This document shows positions 20,122-31,114 of a DNA stretch of 64,000 nt, piece after piece; position 1 is the stretch's first letter; the number at the start of each line of letters is the position of its first letter. The notes beneath the pieces were generated by a model. The model ran no database searches and was not told the origin of the DNA. It saw nothing but the letters and a program-made list of their open reading frames with translations. The position numbers and the translations under genes are program-made. This stretch comes from Kordiimonas gwangyangensis DSM 19435 = JCM 12864 (GTDB taxonomy: Bacteria > Pseudomonadota > Alphaproteobacteria > Sphingomonadales > Kordiimonadaceae), in assembly GCF_000375545.1 (NCBI RefSeq), contig NZ_AQXF01000003.1, positions 514,595 through 578,594 of the forward strand. The letters run 5' to 3'.

Positions 20122-20688
20122 TCACTCTGAAACCTGGGGTGGTTGGCCGCCAGGGCCTCCGCGACCTCGCTTGCCACCACGTCCACTTTCTGGGCGCCCG
20201 AAACCCCTTTGCATTTCTTCGAGCGCCATCATGGCTTCGTCAGCCGAAATGCGGCAATCATGGTCATTGTCCGCGGCGAGGAACTGGCTGTTTGGTACGG
20301 CCACAAGCTCTTCCACAGACACACTACCATCATGGTCTTTATCAACGGCCATGAAGTCGAAGAACAGGAAGGACTTATCCTCGAACTTCGCGTGACGATA
20401 TTCGCCGGAGTTCAGGAAGCCATCCTTGTCTTCATCGAGTACGCGGAACAGGCGGCTGCGTGTCAGGTTTATGTCGTCACACGTTGCTGCCCCGTCATTG
20501 TTGGCGTCCCAGCGTTCTGTGTAACGTGTCACGAGGCTTTTCATGCGCTCAGGGTCCATTGGCCCGTGCTCTGCCATTCCAGCGGCGCCGGGTGGTGGGC
20601 CGCGCCTGCCATCAGGGCCACCTTTCGCGCATGCGGTGACAAGAAGTGAAGCTGAAAGAGCAAGGGCAAGGGCGGGCTTAAAAGGCAT
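20122..20688 (-). CDS. EF-hand calcium-binding lipoprotein
   Basis: The 188-residue product has a lipoprotein signal ending LLVTAC (C20), a Gly/Pro-rich linker, and four EF-hand loops at about 61-72 (DANNDGAATC), 85-96 (DEDKDGFLNSGE), 116-127 (DKDHDGSVSVEE) and 140-151 (DNDHDCRISADE). In the fourth loop the usual glycine at position 6 is the cysteine-containing DC, so it may bind weakly. The tail is Gly/Arg-rich. It probably binds calcium in the periplasm or at the outer membrane. It is convergent with the sulfotransferase-like gene, 7 bases apart. Confidence 0.85.
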   Translation of the reverse strand: MPFKPALALALSASLLVTACAKGGPDGRRGPPPGAAGMAEHGPMDPERMKSLVTRYTERWDANNDGAATCDDINLTRSRLFRVLDEDKDGFLNSGEYRHAKFEDKSFLFFDFMAVDKDHDGSVSVEELVAVPNSQFLAADNDHDCRISADEAMMALEEMQRGFGRPESGRGGKRGRGGPGGQPPQVSE

Positions 20689-20831
20689 CGTGTTCTCACA
20701 AACGGCTAAAATGTTTAGCCTTTTACGTACGCGTATACCTTGATCCTTCGCATAGATTTGCGGGCCGCAACATCGTTACAAAAACTTCTCGCGGACGATA
20801 CAAATCTTTCATTGACTCTATCCACGCTTCC

Positions 20832-20931
20832 TATAATTTCCGTCCCCGGTACTTCCCCCAACTGGGAAGCAGTCGTCTGTGAGGTCGGCAATCATTTTGG
20901 GACACACCTCCCCAACGAGGTGCTTGCTATC
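20832..20931 (+). ncRNA. serC-type leader RNA with its promoter
   Basis: A TATAAT at 20832-20837 places a transcript start near 20844. The RNA from there contains hairpin 1, CTTCCC/GGGAAG (20852-20857 with 20864-20869, loop CCAACT), and hairpin 2, CACCTC/GAGGTG (20905-20910 with 20917-20922, loop CCCAAC). This matches my memory of the serC RNA motif described upstream of alphaproteobacterial serC genes. GAGGT at 20881-20885 can also pair with ACCTC at 20906-20910, so two alternative folds exclude each other. No clear -35 is seen at 17 bases (TTGACT at 20812 gives only 14). The ligand or mechanism is unknown. Confidence 0.65.
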
Positions 20932-20946
20932 TGGAAGGATAGAGAC

Positions 20947-22104
20947 ATGACGAAGCCTACTGTTGCGCCTCGGCGCCCGGAGTTTAGCTCGGGCCCGTGT
21001 GCTAAGCGTCCCGGTTGGAGTGTGGACGCACTTGATAACGCTCTCCTCGGGCGTTCCCACCGTGCAAAGCCTGGCAAGGCCAAGCTTAAGTACGCAATCG
21101 ATAAAACCCGTGAAATTCTTGGCGTGCCGGATGATTACCGTATCGGCATCGTGCCTGCGTCTGATACTGGCGCAGTTGAGATGGCGCTTTGGTCCATGCT
21201 CGGCGCACGCCCTGTGGATATGCTCGCTTGGGAAAGCTTTGGCGCCGGTTGGGTAACCGATGTCGCCAAACAGCTCAAGCTTGAGAAAGTCCGCGTCTTC
21301 GACGCACCTTACGGTGACCTGCCGGATCTTGATGCGGTTGACCCTGAGCACGACGTTGTTTTCACATGGAACGGCACCACGTCTGGCGTGAAGGTTCCTG
21401 CGGCTGACTGGATCGCCGACGACCGCAAGGGCCTGACCATTTGTGATGCCACCTCAGCCGCTTTCGCGATGGACCTGCCGTGGCAGAAACTCGATGTTGT
21501 CACCTATAGCTGGCAGAAAGTGCTCGGCGGTGAAGCCGCCCATGGCATGCTGATCCTGAGCCCGCGCGCCGTTGAACGGCTCGAGAGCTATACGCCCGCT
21601 TGGCCGCTGCCGAAAATCTTCCGCATGACCAAAGGCGGCAAGTTGATTGAAGGTATCTTTACGGGCGAGACCATCAACACGCCGTCCATGCTCTGCGTTG
21701 AAGATTATATCGACGCGCTTGAGTGGGCGGACGGTGTCGGTGGCCTCAAGGCGCTCATCGCCAAGTCGGAAGCGAACCTTAAGGTTCTGGCGGACTGGGT
21801 TGCCAAGTCCGACTGGGCGGCGTTCCTCGCGAATGATCCGGCGACGATCTCGAACACCAGCGTGTGCCTCAAGGTCTCCGACCCATGGCTCGCGACGCTT
21901 GATGCGGAAGCGCAAGCGGCAGTGCCGAAGAAGCTTGCTGCCCTTCTGGATGAAGAAGGCGTGGCCTATGATATTGGCGCATACCGCGATGCCCCTCCGG
22001 GCCTGCGTATCTGGGCTGGTGCGACCGTTGATGCCGAAGACCTTCAGGTTCTGACCGGTTGGCTCGACTGGGCATATGCCACCGTCAAGGCGTCCTACGC
22101 CTGA
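20947..22104 (+). CDS. serC: Phosphoserine aminotransferase
   Basis: The 385-residue product begins [24 protein letters not shown]. The PLP lysine is K191 in [14 protein letters not shown]. It converts 3-phosphohydroxypyruvate and glutamate to phosphoserine. Length and sequence fit the alphaproteobacterial SerC type. The ATG at 20947 follows GGAAGGA; the longer frame from 20740 runs through the leader RNA and is not coding. serA follows 77 bases downstream, and the pair makes the first two steps of serine synthesis. Confidence 0.96.
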   Translation: MTKPTVAPRRPEFSSGPCAKRPGWSVDALDNALLGRSHRAKPGKAKLKYAIDKTREILGVPDDYRIGIVPASDTGAVEMALWSMLGARPVDMLAWESFGAGWVTDVAKQLKLEKVRVFDAPYGDLPDLDAVDPEHDVVFTWNGTTSGVKVPAADWIADDRKGLTICDATSAAFAMDLPWQKLDVVTYSWQKVLGGEAAHGMLILSPRAVERLESYTPAWPLPKIFRMTKGGKLIEGIFTGETINTPSMLCVEDYIDALEWADGVGGLKALIAKSEANLKVLADWVAKSDWAAFLANDPATISNTSVCLKVSDPWLATLDAEAQAAVPKKLAALLDEEGVAYDIGAYRDAPPGLRIWAGATVDAEDLQVLTGWLDWAYATVKASYA

Positions 22105-22117
22105 TTGAGATGATGTC

Positions 22118-22151
22118 CGGGGCGCGCGGATGTGCGCAGCGCCCCGCTTTT
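22118..22151 (+). terminator. Hairpin between serC and serA (possible attenuator)
   Basis: CGGGGCGC (22118-22125) pairs with GCGCCCCG (22139-22146) around a 13-base loop, followed by CTTTT. The T-run is short, so it may be a partial terminator that lowers serA relative to serC, or a processing site. Confidence 0.55.
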
Positions 22152-22181
22152 CCCGCATAGAATTTGAGAGAAGGACCAATC

Positions 22182-23771
<1,590 letters not shown>

Positions 23772-23808
23772 GGATTGACGCAAAAAACTGAGAAAGGGAG
23801 CGGACCCC

Positions 23809-24984
23809 ATGAACGGTCCCAGACAACAGATGGCGGGCTCATCTTACGCCCGTCAGGCCTTGTTGCCGGAAGGATTTCGTGACCAGCTGAGCCCGAAGGC
23901 TGAGCAGGAAGCCGCGCTGGTGCGTGGCCTGATGGATAGCTTCCTTTCTCATGGATACGACCGTGTATCCCCGCCGCTGGTGGAATATGAAGACAGCCTG
24001 CTCGTGGGTGCTGGTGCCACGCGTGCCAAACAGATGTTCCGCCTGATGGACCCTGATACCCAGCGCATGATGGCGATTCGCGCGGATATGACCATCCAGA
24101 TGGCCCGCCTTGCCGCGACCCGGCTGACTGATGCACCGCGCCCGCTACGCCTTGCTTACACCGGCAATGTGCTGCGCACGAAGGGTAGCCAGATGCGCCC
24201 TGACCGCCAGTTCATTCAGGCTGGTGTGGAACTCGTGGGGGCACCCAGCCTCGAAGCGGAACTCGAAGTCATTGTACTCGCTGTAGAAGCGCTTGAAGCG
24301 GTAGGAATTGGCGAGCTGTCGCTTGACCTGACCGTCGCACCGCTCGTGGCTCAAATGTGCGATATGCACAAACTTGAGGGCGACCTGCGCGACATGGTTT
24401 TTGCGGCTCTTGATGCCAAGGATATTGGTGCGCTGGCTGCGCTCGACGGCCTGAAGCGCAAGCATTTTGAAGCGCTGCTTGAGGCCGCTGGTCCAGGTGA
24501 GCGTGCTGTTGGTATTCTCAAGGCGCTGGAGCTCAAGGCTGGTCCGGGCAAGCTCATCGCGCGGCTTGGTCGCCTACTTGATATGATTCGTGACCGCCTG
24601 CCGAACCTGTCTGTCACCATTGATCCGTGCGAAAGTCATGGCTTTGAATACAAGTCGGGCATCGGATTCGCGCTTTTCTCCAAGGGCGGCGAGGGTGAAC
24701 TCGGTCGTGGCGGCCGTTATCTCGTGACCCATCCTGATGGTCATGAGGAGGAAGCAACGGGCTTTTCCGTCTATCTCGACAGCCTCATGAAAGCCTTGCC
24801 TGCAGCTGAAGCGGTCCAAAAAATCTATCTGCCGCATGGGGTTGCGCCAGATGCAGGTGTGAAGCTTCGGGCAGAGGGGTGGCGCACTGTGCAGGCGCTC
24901 GCCGCCGACACAGACGCGGCGGCCGAGGCCGTCCGCCTGGGCTGCAGCCATATCTTCCTTGATGATCAGATCAAGGCCGTATAA
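23809..24984 (+). CDS. hisZ: ATP phosphoribosyltransferase regulatory subunit
   Basis: The 391-residue product resembles a histidyl-tRNA synthetase core, with [29 protein letters not shown], and the motif-2-like block [16 protein letters not shown], but it lacks the anticodon-binding domain, as HisZ does. HisZ pairs with a short HisG to make the first enzyme of histidine synthesis. hisG is not in this window. It sits 37 bases after serA and 38 before purA, so it is likely in one operon with them. The ATG at 23809 follows GAAAGGGAGCGG. Confidence 0.9.
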   Translation: MNGPRQQMAGSSYARQALLPEGFRDQLSPKAEQEAALVRGLMDSFLSHGYDRVSPPLVEYEDSLLVGAGATRAKQMFRLMDPDTQRMMAIRADMTIQMARLAATRLTDAPRPLRLAYTGNVLRTKGSQMRPDRQFIQAGVELVGAPSLEAELEVIVLAVEALEAVGIGELSLDLTVAPLVAQMCDMHKLEGDLRDMVFAALDAKDIGALAALDGLKRKHFEALLEAAGPGERAVGILKALELKAGPGKLIARLGRLLDMIRDRLPNLSVTIDPCESHGFEYKSGIGFALFSKGGEGELGRGGRYLVTHPDGHEEEATGFSVYLDSLMKALPAAEAVQKIYLPHGVAPDAGVKLRAEGWRTVQALAADTDAAAEAVRLGCSHIFLDDQIKAV

Positions 24985-25022
24985 AAGCTCGTTTTTTACC
25001 GAATCCAAGAAGGGGATTTCAC

Positions 25023-26315
25023 ATGGGCAACGTTGTTGTTGTTGGCTCGCAATGGGGTGACGAGGGCAAGGGCAAGATTGTTGACTGGCTCTCCGAACGC
25101 GCTGACGTTGTTGTGCGCTTTCAGGGTGGTCACAACGCCGGCCATACGCTCGTTGTAGATGGCACTGTCTATAAACTGTCCCTTCTGCCTTCCGGTATTG
25201 TGCGCGGCGGCAAAATCAGCGTGATCGGCAATGGTGTGGTTATCGACCCGTGGGCGCTCCTCTCCGAGATGGAGAAACTGCGCGGGCAGGGTGTTGAAAT
25301 TTCGCCAGAGAGCTTCCAGATCGCCGCAAACGCGACACTCATCATGCCGTACCACCGTGAGCTCGACGCGCTTCGCGAAGACGCGACGACTGGTGTGAAG
25401 ATCGGCACCACGCGCCGCGGTATCGGCCCGGCTTATGAGGACAAGGTTGGCCGCCGTGCGCTGCGCGTATGCGACCTGCAGTCCCGCGAGATGATTGAGG
25501 CACGCCTTGATGTCGCGCTCACGCACCACAACGCTGTGCGCCGTGGCCTCGGCCATGAAGAGTTCAGCGCGAAGGAAGTGGCGGATCAGTTGATGGAACT
25601 CGCGCCGCAAATCCTCCCCTATGTGACCAACGTTTGGCGCACGCTCGATACAGCGACGAAAGCCGGCAAGCGCATCCTGTTTGAAGGTGCGCAAGGCACG
25701 CTTCTCGATGTGGACCACGGCACCTATCCGTTCGTGACGTCCTCGAACACCATTGCAGGCCAAGCTGCTGGTGGCTCGGGCCTTGGTGCACGCTCGCTCG
25801 ACTATGTGCTCGGTATCACCAAAGCCTACACCACGCGTGTTGGCTCCGGCCCGTTCCCGACCGAGCTGACGGACGCCGTTGGCAAGCGCCTTGGTGAGCG
25901 CGGCCATGAATTTGGCACCGTGACAGGCCGTTCGCGCCGCTGTGGCTGGTTTGATGCCGTGCTGGTACGCCAGAGCCTGACCATCGGCGGTGTTGACGGG
26001 ATAGCACTCACGAAGCTTGACGTGCTCGACGGCCTTGACGAGATCAAGGTTTGTGTCGGCTACAAGCACAACGGTGAAGTGGTTGATTACCTGCCGTACG
26101 GTATGGAAGACCAGGCCAAGGTTGAGCCGGTTTATGAAACCCTCGAAGGTTGGCAGGAAAGCACTTTCGGCGCGCGGAGCTGGGCAGATCTGCCGGCAAC
26201 TGCGGTGAAATATGTACGCCGGGTTGAAGAACTGATCGGTGTTCCTGTGGCGCTTCTGTCCACGAGCCCAGAGCGGAACGACACTATTCTGGTGCGTGAT
26301 CCGTTCCAGGACTAA
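25023..26315 (+). CDS. purA: Adenylosuccinate synthetase
   Basis: The 430-residue product starts with [11 protein letters not shown] at residues 8-18, where D13 is catalytic, followed by GGHNAGHT with the second catalytic histidine. It joins IMP and aspartate using GTP in AMP synthesis. The length is standard. The ATG follows AAGGGGATTTCAC. A strong terminator at 26355-26394 ends the transcript, making serC-serA-hisZ-purA a plausible single unit. Confidence 0.98.
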   Translation: MGNVVVVGSQWGDEGKGKIVDWLSERADVVVRFQGGHNAGHTLVVDGTVYKLSLLPSGIVRGGKISVIGNGVVIDPWALLSEMEKLRGQGVEISPESFQIAANATLIMPYHRELDALREDATTGVKIGTTRRGIGPAYEDKVGRRALRVCDLQSREMIEARLDVALTHHNAVRRGLGHEEFSAKEVADQLMELAPQILPYVTNVWRTLDTATKAGKRILFEGAQGTLLDVDHGTYPFVTSSNTIAGQAAGGSGLGARSLDYVLGITKAYTTRVGSGPFPTELTDAVGKRLGERGHEFGTVTGRSRRCGWFDAVLVRQSLTIGGVDGIALTKLDVLDGLDEIKVCVGYKHNGEVVDYLPYGMEDQAKVEPVYETLEGWQESTFGARSWADLPATAVKYVRRVEELIGVPVALLSTSPERNDTILVRDPFQD

Positions 26316-26354
26316 AAAATCTTCACCTTTTTAGAGGTGTTCCGAATACAGGAA

Positions 26355-26394
26355 GAATGCCGCTAACTCCCCAGAGAAGCGGCATTTTTTTTGT
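26355..26394 (+). terminator. Rho-independent terminator after purA
   Basis: AATGCCGCT pairs with AGCGGCATT around a 13-base loop, followed by eight T. It is the clear end of the serC-serA-hisZ-purA region. Confidence 0.93.
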
Positions 26395-26421
26395 TTCCGG
26401 TTGCTAAAAGTTCCCGAATGA

Positions 26422-26450
26422 TTCACATTTGTTAACCAACTGCATAGTAT
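26422..26450 (+). promoter_or_regulatory. Possible promoter of the pseudokinase pair
   Basis: TTCACA (26422-26427) and TAGTAT (26445-26450) are 17 bases apart in the 214-bp gap after the purA terminator. Each hexamer matches the sigma-70 consensus at four of six positions. No other strong element was seen in the gap. Confidence 0.35.
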
Positions 26451-26529
26451 TGCTGTGGCAATAGTTTTGGCGGACCTACCGGGCTGGCTTCCCGGTGGAC
26501 ATTCAGGGTTGCACTGAGGGGAAAGTTAT

Positions 26530-28563
26530 TTGAGCGGCGAGATCGCACCAGTTCCAGACGGGCAAAGCGCCTTCGGAGAGCGGTACGTGGTCGATTTTTC
26601 GGCGCCGCTTCCCGAATTTACGACCGAAGGCGGTGACGCGTTCAAGGCGTCCGACAAGGAACGCCCGGGCAAGGATGTGTATGCACTCATTCACCATCCG
26701 ACCGTGCCGATGCGGAACGAGATTTATCGTAGCCTGAAAGCGCGTCCGGTTGCCAATATGGTCAACCCGGTTGACCGCGGCCTCATGACCATTGAACAAG
26801 GTGGCAGACGCCAGCGCCTGGTCACCATATTCGAACGGCCCGCAGGTGGTGCGCTTTTTGGGCCTGATGGACGTGTGAACCCGCGCGTGAATACGAACAG
26901 GTTGCGACAAAGCGTTGTCCTGTCAGCGCTTAAGGCGATTGCAGCGCTGCATAAGCGTGGCTTTACCCACCGAGCTATCTTGCCCACCAATATGTATTTT
27001 GTGTCGAACGACAGCGAAGAAATACATCTTGGCGAATGCTATAGCTCGCCACCAGGCTACAAGGTGCCTTTTGCGCTAGAAAGCCTTGAGGTTGCAGTTG
27101 CCCACGAAACTGCCCGCGGAAACGGCGATGCAGCGTGTGATTTTTACCAGCTAGGCGCTGCACTTCAGAGCCTCTATTTCGGTGAACAGCTTTGGCGCGG
27201 CCGCGACCGCGACAGCATGTTGATGGCGCGGGTGAACCAAGGGTCCTTCTGGGCGCTTGGCGGCGGGCGGGATATCCCGGGCGCACTCGGTACGCTTGTT
27301 CGAGGCCTGATGGCGGACGAAACCGAAGAACGCTGGGCTGCGGAAGACGTGCTCGACTGGTTTGAGGGGGTAGGGAAACCTAAGCGCACCAGCATGCGGG
27401 CGTGGTCGATGAACCGGCCAACGAATTTCAAGGGCGTTGCCTATGTCGATCGCCGCCTGTTGGCCGATGCGTTTGCACGAGACCCGCGAGAAGCATCCAA
27501 CTTCCTCAAGTCGCTGGACTTTCCGTCCTGGGTGCAGCTGTCGTTCCGGGATGAAATCCTGTCTGAACGGCTTGAAAATGTGCTGAGGGTTACCTCCGAC
27601 AGCAGCAATCTTGGTGGTGTGCGGCCTGACGACTATAAGATGGTCACGCGGGTCTGCCTGTTTATTCACCCCACGGGGCCTGTGCACTATAAAGGCTACT
27701 CCCTCATGCTTGATGGGCTGCCATCCATGATTGCGGATGCTTTCGCGCGGGATGACCGCGACCTTTTGGGGGTTATTCACGAGATTCTGGACGAGCGTTT
27801 CCTCACTTCACTGACGGAAATCTGCGGCGTCAAACATCCCAAATTCCTGGCCCATGTGCGCGATGTGAGACCCTTCATTGCGCATTCCACCAGTAAACAA
27901 CTGGGGCGCGGCATGGAACGGGTGCTGTACGGCATGAACACGATATTGCCGTGCATCAGTCAGCGCTTCTCCAACGTGTGGATTGGCTCCGTCAAACAGA
28001 TGATGCGCGCCCTTGACCGGCTTGCGGCCAGTGGTGGGGGTAAAAATATCCTTCTGGACCGGCATGTTGCCGCCTTCTGCGCCGCCCACGGCACCGACCT
28101 TGAGCGTGAGTTCAACAAGCTTGCTGCTGCGCAAAATGACCCTTCCCGCTTCAATAGTCTGTCTGCTGAGTTCTTCGGCCTGCTGCAACGGCGCTTCAAA
28201 CTTGAAAGCCTGCCGAACCTCACCGAGAAGCTGGTGGAAGGTCTTGCGCCTGCAGTGAAGAGCCTCAAAAATCGCAAGCGTCGCGAGCGAGTAAACCAGC
28301 TTCTTGATAAGGTCAAGAAGGGTGGTGACATCTCAAAGCTTACGTCGGAAGTGAACATGGTGCGCATTCAGGCGGAGGACGCACGCGAATTTTCGCAAGC
28401 GCGTAACGCCCTTATGAAGCTTGAGAAGGACCGTGTATTGCTCAGCCGTAAGATACAGCCCACTGATCCAGATGCGCGAGCCGCAGGGTTGCGAGGTAGC
28501 CGCTGGGTTGCGTTCGGGGCTATGGTCGTTGTTGGCTTTTTGACATTCTTCCCCGGAGGCTGA
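26530..28563 (+). CDS. Pseudokinase-like protein with C-terminal membrane anchor
   Basis: The 677-residue product starts at TTG after GAGGGGAAAG. Residues about 45-280 read as a protein kinase fold: VYALIHHP in place of the VAIK strand, THRAILPTN (146-154) in place of HRDxxxxN, LGECYSSPPG in place of DFG, DFYQLG (204-209) as subdomain IX, and a C-lobe arginine at 268. The catalytic-loop Asp is Ala149 and no DFG Asp is visible, so it is unlikely to be an active kinase. Residues 290-640 are helical and unrecognised. A membrane helix lies at about 658-674. The next gene, also membrane-bound, follows 1 base later. Similar proteins exist in other alphaproteobacteria, to my recollection, without a known role. 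Confidence 0.75.
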   Translation: MSGEIAPVPDGQSAFGERYVVDFSAPLPEFTTEGGDAFKASDKERPGKDVYALIHHPTVPMRNEIYRSLKARPVANMVNPVDRGLMTIEQGGRRQRLVTIFERPAGGALFGPDGRVNPRVNTNRLRQSVVLSALKAIAALHKRGFTHRAILPTNMYFVSNDSEEIHLGECYSSPPGYKVPFALESLEVAVAHETARGNGDAACDFYQLGAALQSLYFGEQLWRGRDRDSMLMARVNQGSFWALGGGRDIPGALGTLVRGLMADETEERWAAEDVLDWFEGVGKPKRTSMRAWSMNRPTNFKGVAYVDRRLLADAFARDPREASNFLKSLDFPSWVQLSFRDEILSERLENVLRVTSDSSNLGGVRPDDYKMVTRVCLFIHPTGPVHYKGYSLMLDGLPSMIADAFARDDRDLLGVIHEILDERFLTSLTEICGVKHPKFLAHVRDVRPFIAHSTSKQLGRGMERVLYGMNTILPCISQRFSNVWIGSVKQMMRALDRLAASGGGKNILLDRHVAAFCAAHGTDLEREFNKLAAAQNDPSRFNSLSAEFFGLLQRRFKLESLPNLTEKLVEGLAPAVKSLKNRKRRERVNQLLDKVKKGGDISKLTSEVNMVRIQAEDAREFSQARNALMKLEKDRVLLSRKIQPTDPDARAAGLRGSRWVAFGAMVVVGFLTFFPGG

Positions 28564-28564
28564 T

Positions 28565-29086
28565 GTGAACAAACTGCCAATGAAAATGCGCAGGAGACGA
28601 CCGCAAGGGGAAATGAACGGATTTTTCCCGCTGCTGTTCGTTGGCCTATTGATGGTGTCGCTTTTCAGTTGGCAGGTGGCGGCGCTATTTGTCGTGGGGC
28701 TGCTGCCTACAATGGTGCTGGCGCTCACCGGAAAAGGGGCGCACAAGGCACAGAAGCTGCAGTGTGTGGGCTTCTCCAACATCACAGGGATATTGCCGTT
28801 TGCGATGCAGCTTTGGGACCGTCCGCGCGACCTAAGTGTGGTTGTTCTGGACCCCATCAATCTTGTTGCCATGCTGGGGTCTGCCGCGATTGGCTACGCG
28901 CTTCTGTACGTGGGGCCGATGATTGCGGCGCAAGTACTTCAGGTCATGGCGCAAGATAAGCTCAAGCAACTGACACAGCAGCGGCAGGCGCTTCTTGAGC
29001 TTTGGGGACCTGAAGTCTTGGGTGGTGATGAAAGTGACGCGCCGGAACCAGCTTGGATGCAAGGACGCAGGTCATCTCAGGACTGA
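28565..29086 (+). CDS. Membrane protein paired with the pseudokinase gene, unknown
   Basis: The 173-residue product has a basic N-terminus (KMRRRRP), then two close helices (about 20-57), a third near residues 95-122, and an acidic C-terminal tail of about 45 residues after a Gln/Lys-rich stretch. The GTG at 28565 is one base after the preceding stop, so translation is likely coupled. No family is recognised. The tight pairing with the pseudokinase suggests a shared membrane complex. Confidence 0.7.
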   Translation: MNKLPMKMRRRRPQGEMNGFFPLLFVGLLMVSLFSWQVAALFVVGLLPTMVLALTGKGAHKAQKLQCVGFSNITGILPFAMQLWDRPRDLSVVVLDPINLVAMLGSAAIGYALLYVGPMIAAQVLQVMAQDKLKQLTQQRQALLELWGPEVLGGDESDAPEPAWMQGRRSSQD

Positions 29087-29124
29087 CACGATACATGCCA
29101 GCCCTGAAGTTCTTCACATTCTGA

Positions 29125-30009
29125 TTAGTTCGGGCGTGCTTGACTTGCTGCAGCCAATCGCATGGCCTTTTGAACTTTCTCAAACGCCCGCACCTCAATC
29201 TGGCGGACACGCTCACGGCTGACACCATATTCCTGGCTCAGTTCTTCAAGGGTTTTTGGCGGCTCGGCCAAACGGCGTTCCGTCAGGATGTGACGTTCAC
29301 GCTCGTTCAGGTCTTCCATCGCGTTCTGGAGAAGCTCGATCCGGTTATCGTGTTCTTCTTTTTCCGCGACAAGCGTTTCCTGATCAGGCGCGTCGTCCAC
29401 CAGCCAATCCTGCCATTCGCCTTCAGCATCCGCACGCAGCGGGGCGTTCAGGGAATGGTCCATCGCTGAAAGGCGGCGGTTCATGCTCACCACGTCCTGC
29501 TCGGAAACGTCCAATTTCTCGGCAATCTTGGTGACATTCTCCGGCAGCAGGTCACCTTCTTCAATCGCTTCAATCTGGCCCTTCAGGCGGCGCAGGTTGA
29601 AGAAGAGTTTTTTCTGCGCAGCCGTGGTGCCGATTTTAACAAGCGACCAGCTCCGCAGGATATATTCCTGAATGGCTGCGCGGATCCACCACATGGCATA
29701 GGTAGCAAGGCGGAAGCCTTTCTCTGCGTCAAAACGCTTTACAGCCTGCATCATGCCCACATTGCCCTCGGCGATGAGGTCAGCAACGGGCAGGCCATAA
29801 CCGCGATAGCCCATGGCGATTTTTGCAACAAGGCGCAGGTGGCTGGTGACCAGCTTATGTGCCGCTTTGCTGTCCTTGTGCTCCGCCCATGCTTTGGCGA
29901 GCATATATTCCTCATTGGCCTCGAGCATCGGGAACTTGCGGATTTCCTGCAGGTACTGGCTCAGGCTGCCTTCAGGCGAAAGGGTAGGGAGATTGCTGAG
30001 ATTGCTCAT
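29125..30009 (-). CDS. rpoH: RNA polymerase sigma-32 factor
   Basis: The 294-residue product has region 2 motifs DLIAEGNVGMMQAVKRFD and YAMWWIRAAIQEYILRSW, the RpoH box QKKLFFNLRR at residues 132-141 that separates sigma-32 from other sigma factors, and a C-terminal region 4 helix-turn-helix with VSRERVRQIE. It directs heat-shock transcription. It is convergent with the pseudokinase pair (38 bases between stops). A near-consensus sigma-70 promoter lies upstream, and FtsH, its usual protease, is encoded at 12.1 kb. Confidence 0.97.
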   Translation of the reverse strand: MSNLSNLPTLSPEGSLSQYLQEIRKFPMLEANEEYMLAKAWAEHKDSKAAHKLVTSHLRLVAKIAMGYRGYGLPVADLIAEGNVGMMQAVKRFDAEKGFRLATYAMWWIRAAIQEYILRSWSLVKIGTTAAQKKLFFNLRRLKGQIEAIEEGDLLPENVTKIAEKLDVSEQDVVSMNRRLSAMDHSLNAPLRADAEGEWQDWLVDDAPDQETLVAEKEEHDNRIELLQNAMEDLNERERHILTERRLAEPPKTLEELSQEYGVSRERVRQIEVRAFEKVQKAMRLAAASQARPN

Positions 30010-30063
30010 GGTCTAATCCTCGCCCGGGTCTTGGACCCGATTTTATAAATATATCGTGCCGAT

Positions 30064-30093
30064 ATAATACGGTGGAACAATACACAGTGTCAA
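30064..30093 (-). promoter_or_regulatory. Sigma-70 promoter of rpoH
   Basis: On the minus strand, TTGACA (30093-30088) is a perfect -35 and TATTAT (30069-30064) is a -10 at 18 bases. It is 55 bases before the rpoH start. Confidence 0.65.
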
Positions 30094-30116
30094 ACAGACG
30101 AAAAAATCTGGATACC

Positions 30117-31103
30117 CTAGACCGCGTATCGGTCCAGCGCGTCCAGAAGCAATTTCATGTCATATGGTAAGTCGCTCTCGAATTTAAACCTTTCACCTGT
30201 AATCGGGTGTAAAAATCCGAGCACGCGGGCGTGCAGTGCCTGCCGTTTGAAGGATGCAAGCGCGTCGCGCGCCGGACCTTTGATCGAATTCGCAATCTTG
30301 CCTGCGCGGGCATAGACCGGGTCCCCTACAAGTGGGTGGCCAATATGCGCCATATGAACCCGCACCTGATGGGTACGGCCCGTCTCAAGCTTGCATTCAA
30401 TCAGACTGGCAAGAGCGGTGCCGGCCTGCTGGTACTGTTTGATCGTGCGATAGTGGGTCGCCGCCCATTTTCCACCGGTCTCGGATACCGCCATGCGTTT
30501 GCGGTCCACCGGGTGGCGGGCGATGTTACCTTCAATGCGCGCGGCAGGCGGCACCGGGTGCCCTTTGCACACCGCAGTATAAAGCCGCTCGATCGAATGG
30601 TCGGCAAACTGTTCGGCGAGGCCATTATGCGCCTTGTCATGCTTTGCCATGATCAGAAGGCCGCTTGTTTCCTTGTCGATACGGTGCACGATGCCGGGGC
30701 GTTTAACGCCGCCAATGCCGCTCAGGCTACCGGCGCAGTGATGCAGCAGGGCGTTGACGAGTGTGCCGTCCGGGCTGCCGGGGGCAGGGTGCACGACCAT
30801 GCCCGGCGCTTTGTTGACCACGATCAGGTGTTCGTCCTCAAAAACCACATCAAGCGGAATGTCCTGCGCGGCGGGGGCGGCATCTTCCGGCATGGGAATG
30901 TTCACGGTGAAGCTTTCGCCCGGTTTGACGGAGCGGGATGGGCTCTTTATCTTGGCGGGTGAACCCGCGAGAATTACCTGCCCCTCCTTGATCAACGCCT
31001 GCAGGCGTGAACGCGAAAGGTCTGGTAATGCGTCCGACAGCAGCTTATCAAGGCGGATGCCTGCCTGCTCTGGGCTTACGGTAATGTGGAACATGTCGCT
31101 CAT
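30117..31103 (-). CDS. rluD: RluA-family 23S rRNA pseudouridine synthase (RluD type)
   Basis: The 328-residue product has an S4 RNA-binding domain at about residues 14-65 and the catalytic motif HRIDKETSG with D143. It isomerises uridines in 23S rRNA; E. coli RluD acts on helix 69. The N-terminal S4 domain and length favour RluD over RluA or TruC, but the exact site cannot be read from the sequence. Its start is only 11 bases from the divergent start at 31115, so its promoter lies within that gene. Confidence 0.88.
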   Translation of the reverse strand: MSDMFHITVSPEQAGIRLDKLLSDALPDLSRSRLQALIKEGQVILAGSPAKIKSPSRSVKPGESFTVNIPMPEDAAPAAQDIPLDVVFEDEHLIVVNKAPGMVVHPAPGSPDGTLVNALLHHCAGSLSGIGGVKRPGIVHRIDKETSGLLIMAKHDKAHNGLAEQFADHSIERLYTAVCKGHPVPPAARIEGNIARHPVDRKRMAVSETGGKWAATHYRTIKQYQQAGTALASLIECKLETGRTHQVRVHMAHIGHPLVGDPVYARAGKIANSIKGPARDALASFKRQALHARVLGFLHPITGERFKFESDLPYDMKLLLDALDRYAV

Positions 31104-31114
31104 GGAGACATCTT

